Positions 61,093 through 64,000 of a stretch of DNA of 64,000 nucleotides are shown here, piece by piece. The translations under genes and the position numbers were made by a program. Under the pieces are notes generated by a model that saw only the letters and a program-made list of their open reading frames with translations, was not told where the DNA came from and did no database searches. Position 1 is the first letter of the stretch, and each line of letters begins with the position of its first letter. Source of the DNA: Mesorhizobium sp. B2-8-5 (GTDB lineage: Bacteria; Pseudomonadota; Alphaproteobacteria; Rhizobiales; Rhizobiaceae); assembly GCF_006440675.2 (NCBI RefSeq), contig NZ_CP083951.1, forward strand, positions 62,001 through 126,000. The letters are read 5' to 3'.

Positions 61093-61799
61093 GCGATCCT
61101 TCCGCCGGCAAGACACGTGAGCGAGGCGAGCGGCTCGATCCGGCGGAATTCATCAAGGCGAACATGCGGCTGGCGCCGGTGCCGTCAGTGCCGGAGATCC
61201 AGCTCCATCAGGCGCATCCCGGCAGCGGACTGCGGCGGCTGCTCGAACCGGACGACGACAGCGACGGAAACGCGACCGAGCCACAGCCGCCCTATTGGGC
61301 CTATGCCTGGGCCGGTGGCGCGGTGCTGGCCCGCTATATTCTCGACCGTCCGTCGATCGTCGCCGGGAAGCGGGTGCTCGACCTCGGCGCCGGCTCGGGG
61401 CTGGTCGGCATCGCGGCGGCAAAGGCCGGAGCGCGCGCGGTGATCGCGGCGGAGATAGACCGCAACGGCGCTGTGGCGCTCGGCCTCAACGCGCAAGCAA
61501 ATGGCGTCGCCATCGAGATCGTCGGCAAGGACATTACCGCCGGTCCGCCGCCGGCGGTCGAGCTGGTGCTGGCGGGCGACGTCTTCTACGCGCAGGATGT
61601 GGGGCAGCGGATGATGCCGTTCCTCGACCGCTGCCTCGCCGCCGGCATCGACGTGCTGGTCGGCGACCCCGGCCGCGCCTGGCTGCCCAGGCCACGGCTT
61701 TGCCTGCTCGGCGAATACCAGGTGCCGGATGTCGGCGGAAACGGCGGCAGCGTGCCCAGGCCCAGCGCCGTGTTCGCTTTCGTGGCGGAACGTGGCTAG
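61089..61799 (+). CDS. ETF-beta-lysine-methyltransferase-like protein
   Basis: This 236-residue class I methyltransferase of the ETFBKMT type methylates lysines of the electron-transfer flavoprotein beta subunit in characterised members. The family pattern FIKANMRLAPVPSVPEIQLH is followed by PPYWAYAWAGGAVLARYIL. Motif I is VLDLGAGSGLVGIAAAKAGA and the acidic motif AAEIDRNGAVAL follows. A DVFY segment (AGDVFYAQDV) occupies the catalytic-loop position. The TTG start overlaps the fadD-like stop, coupling the genes; an ATG at 61164 would cut conserved sequence. Coupling with an acyl-CoA ligase fits ETF-dependent beta-oxidation. Confidence 0.85.
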   Translation: MSDPSAGKTRERGERLDPAEFIKANMRLAPVPSVPEIQLHQAHPGSGLRRLLEPDDDSDGNATEPQPPYWAYAWAGGAVLARYILDRPSIVAGKRVLDLGAGSGLVGIAAAKAGARAVIAAEIDRNGAVALGLNAQANGVAIEIVGKDITAGPPPAVELVLAGDVFYAQDVGQRMMPFLDRCLAAGIDVLVGDPGRAWLPRPRLCLLGEYQVPDVGGNGGSVPRPSAVFAFVAERG

Positions 61800-62521
61800 C
61801 CCGCCGGGACGTTCACCCGCGCGGCCAGGAAATCAGGCAGGTCGGCAACCGAATCCAGAACGGCGTCCGCCATCGGCGCCAGCGAGTCGCGCGTGCCGGT
61901 GCCGGAGAGAACGCCCACCGCCAGGCCGCAGCCGCCGGCGCGCGCCATTTCGAGGTCATGGCGATTGTCGCCGACCATGGCGATCTCGCCCGGTTTTAGC
62001 CCGGTCAGGTCGCAGAAAGCGACGACCGTGTCGGGCGCCGGCTTGGAATTGGCAACGGCGTCGTAGCCGAAGGCGGCATCGAAGAGCTGCGCGATGCCCA
62101 GCGTAGCGAGCGTCCTTTCGGCGCCGCTGGTCGAATCGTTGGTGGCAACGCCCATCCGATAGGATCGTTTGTGCAATGTCCGCAGCGAGTCGATGACGCC
62201 CGGCAGCGCGACCGCCATAGCCGACCCCTGCACCGAAGTGATCTCGTTGAAACGGGAAACGGCGTGCATCTGGTCCTCCTCGGACAGACGCGGGAACCAG
62301 AGCTCGACGACGTCCATGTTCGAGCCGGAAGCGAAGATCGAATCGGGCTTGAAGCGTTTCGTGACGAAGTCGAAGCCGGCGGCGGCAAGCAGCCGATCCG
62401 CTTTCCAGCGGTCGCCCTCGGCGGCATCCATCGCCATGAAGTCGGCGACGCCGAGCCAGGTTGTGTTGAAGTCGACAAGCGTGCCGTCCTTGTCGAACAA
62501 TATTCCCTTGATATCCGCCAA
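61796..62521 (-). CDS. HAD-family hydrolase (phosphoglycolate-phosphatase-like)
   Basis: This 241-residue HAD phosphatase has motif I GILFDKDGTLVDF (nucleophile Asp and acid Asp), motif II VATNDSTSGAE, and motif III/IV KPAPDTVVAF with GDNRHDLEMARAG. The helical cap is of C1 type, as in phosphoglycolate phosphatases. The start is TTG (62521). It lies 5 bp after the pgi stop and shares its transcript. The substrate cannot be told from sequence. Confidence 0.88.
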   Translation of the reverse strand: MADIKGILFDKDGTLVDFNTTWLGVADFMAMDAAEGDRWKADRLLAAAGFDFVTKRFKPDSIFASGSNMDVVELWFPRLSEEDQMHAVSRFNEITSVQGSAMAVALPGVIDSLRTLHKRSYRMGVATNDSTSGAERTLATLGIAQLFDAAFGYDAVANSKPAPDTVVAFCDLTGLKPGEIAMVGDNRHDLEMARAGGCGLAVGVLSGTGTRDSLAPMADAVLDSVADLPDFLAARVNVPAG

Positions 62522-62526
62522 TCCTT

Positions 62527-64000
62527 TTACTCCGCGCCACGCAATTGGTGGATATGTCCCACCAGTCCGGCAGTCGAGGCGTCGCGTTTTGCGGCAGTCT
62601 CCTTACCCTCCACGACAGGCAGCAGGCCGGTCGCCAATTCCTTGCCCAACTCAACACCCCATTGGTCGAAGGAATTGATGTTGAACAGCGTGCCCTCGAC
62701 GAAGACGCGATGCTCGTAAAGCGCGATGACCCGACCCAGCGTGCGCGGATCGAGTTTTCTATAGAGAATGGTCAGCGAGGGGCGATTGCCCGAGAAGACG
62801 CGGTGCGGCGCAATGCGATCGACGTCGGCCGGCTTCATGCCCTTGGACAGCATCTGCGCGCGCGCCTCTTCCAGCGTTCGCCCCTTCATGAAGGCTTCCG
62901 ACTGCGCCAGGCAGTTGGCGAGCAGCAGATCGTGCTGGTGCCTCAGTTCAGGCTCGTGACCGACGGCCGCGGCGAGGAACTCGACCGGGATGAAGTCGGT
63001 GCCCTGATGCAGGAGCTGGAAGAAGGCATGCTGGCCGTTGGTGCCGGGCTCGCCCCAGACAAGCGGACCGGTCGGTGTGGCGACCGCGGTGCCGTCCAGC
63101 GTGACGCTCTTGCCGTTCGATTCCATGTCGAGCTGCTGCAGATAGGCCGGCAGGCGCGACAGGCGCTGGTCGTAAGGAATGACGGCACGGGCCGGATATT
63201 TGCAGACGACGCGATGCCACCAGCCGATGAGCCCCAAAAGCACCGGCAGGTTCTTTTGCATCGGCGCGGTGCGGAAATGCTCGTCCATCTCATGTGCGCC
63301 ATCGAGGAAAGCGCGGAAATTGCGCGGGCCGACGGAAATCATCACCGGCAGGCCGATGGCGCTCCAAACCGAGTAGCGGCCGCCCACCCAGTCCCAGAAG
63401 CCGAAGACGCGGTCTTGTTCGATCCCGAACTTCGCCACGAGGTCGAGCGCGGTCGAGACGGCGGCGAAATGCTTGCCGACCGCTTCCTTGCCAAGCGCCT
63501 TCTGCACCCAATCGCGCGCCGTCTGCGCATTCGTCATCGTCTCGACCGTGGTGAAGGTCTTGGAGGCGATGACGAACAAGGTCGTTTCCGCCGACAGGCC
63601 CTTCAGCGTGTCATGGATGTGGGCGCCGTCGACATTGGAGACATAATGCGCGCGCGGCCCATCATGATAGGGCGCTAGCGCCAGCGTCACCATCGCCGGG
63701 CCGAGGTCCGAGCCGCCGATGCCGATGTTGACGATGTCGGTGATCTTCTTGCCGGTGGCGCCAGGCGCCTTGCCGGAGCGGATGGCGTCGGCGAAGGCGC
63801 CCATGGCGTCGAGCACGGCAATCACGTCGGCCTTGGTGTCCTGACCGTCGACGATCACACTCTTGCCGGTCAGGTTGCGCAGCGCGGTGTGCAGCACGGC
63901 GCGGTTCTCGGTGATGTTGATTTTCTTGCCTTCGAACATTGCGGCGCGGCGTCCCGCGAGATCGGCCGCGCCCGCGAGCTTTTCCAGCATCGTCATCGTG
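62527..64000 (-). CDS. pgi: Glucose-6-phosphate isomerase (5' end outside window)
   Basis: Pgi interconverts glucose 6-phosphate and fructose 6-phosphate. The visible ~490 residues contain the family signature [46 protein letters not shown] and [13 protein letters not shown]. Full-length Pgi is about 540-550 residues, and the frame runs past the window end, so the N-terminus is missing. An internal ATG near 63996 is not the real start. The HAD gene follows in the same operon. Confidence 0.97.
   Translation of the reverse strand, partial: TMTMLEKLAGAADLAGRRAAMFEGKKINITENRAVLHTALRNLTGKSVIVDGQDTKADVIAVLDAMGAFADAIRSGKAPGATGKKITDIVNIGIGGSDLGPAMVTLALAPYHDGPRAHYVSNVDGAHIHDTLKGLSAETTLFVIASKTFTTVETMTNAQTARDWVQKALGKEAVGKHFAAVSTALDLVAKFGIEQDRVFGFWDWVGGRYSVWSAIGLPVMISVGPRNFRAFLDGAHEMDEHFRTAPMQKNLPVLLGLIGWWHRVVCKYPARAVIPYDQRLSRLPAYLQQLDMESNGKSVTLDGTAVATPTGPLVWGEPGTNGQHAFFQLLHQGTDFIPVEFLAAAVGHEPELRHQHDLLLANCLAQSEAFMKGRTLEEARAQMLSKGMKPADVDRIAPHRVFSGNRPSLTILYRKLDPRTLGRVIALYEHRVFVEGTLFNINSFDQWGVELGKELATGLLPVVEGKETAAKRDASTAGLVGHIHQLRGAE

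Overview
The window looks like chromosomal DNA of a Mesorhizobium-type alphaproteobacterium (Hyphomicrobiales/Rhizobiales). The GC content is high. The order cycM / kdsB-pheA is typical of that group. A YejABEF-type peptide importer, the ligase/exonuclease pair, IorA and IorB subunits encoded as one operon, and several families of intergenic palindromic repeats point the same way. Species level cannot be read from the sequence alone.

Region 1 (1-18.5 kb) is mostly housekeeping: a partial nudC, a Dabb-domain protein, kdsB-pheA, cytochrome cycM, and a five-gene yej-type ABC importer that carries two consecutive solute-binding proteins. Then come a hydroxypyruvate/glyoxylate reductase, a lipoprotein, a repeat-plus-methyltransferase protein, the ligase-associated exonuclease with its ATP-dependent DNA ligase, and a one-helix membrane protein. 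A short decayed P-loop ATPase remnant sits at 12.6-12.7 kb.

Region 2 (18.5-25.7 kb) starts with tRNA-Thr(CGT), followed by an imperfect copy of its own 3' end 450 bp further on (a possible eroded attachment site). Next are a DUF2158 mini-protein and an EF-hand / ECF sigma / membrane protein / metal-sensor-like module. A DUF1800-DUF1501 pair follows, flanked by two related tiny secreted proteins.

Region 3 (25.7-53.2 kb) is the most interesting part. A minus-strand operon encodes an isatin-hydrolase-like cyclase, an FAD oxidoreductase, a MarR regulator and IorAB. It is divergent from a plus-strand operon encoding a second, paralogous FAD oxidoreductase, a complete peptide-type ABC importer and an exported VOC protein. 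Further on are the bifunctional 2-aminobenzoyl-CoA (salicylyl-CoA) monooxygenase/reductase with SDR, MarR, enoyl-CoA hydratase, acyl-CoA dehydrogenase and RidA-like genes. A RutA-like flavin monooxygenase, an HpcH-type aldolase, an aminotransferase, an amino-acid SBP plus permease, and a PLP enzyme complete the set. Four intergenic regions in this stretch carry the same 14-bp palindrome (YTTYAAGCNTRAAR), which suggests one regulon. My working hypothesis is a catabolic route isatin -> isatinate (2-aminobenzoylformate) -> 2-aminobenzoyl-CoA, with IorAB making the thioester. That would explain why no aryl-CoA ligase is present. Ring reduction and beta-oxidation-like steps would follow.

Region 4 (53.2-64 kb) holds a second full peptide-type ABC importer on the minus strand and a long-chain acyl-CoA ligase with a histone-H1-like Ala/Lys/Pro tail. 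These are followed by an ETF-beta-lysine-methyltransferase-like protein, a HAD phosphatase and the C-terminal part of pgi, which runs off the window end.

Long ORFs antisense to real genes are common here because of the high GC content and were left out. Functional statements rest on motifs and family knowledge recalled from memory; no database search was run.
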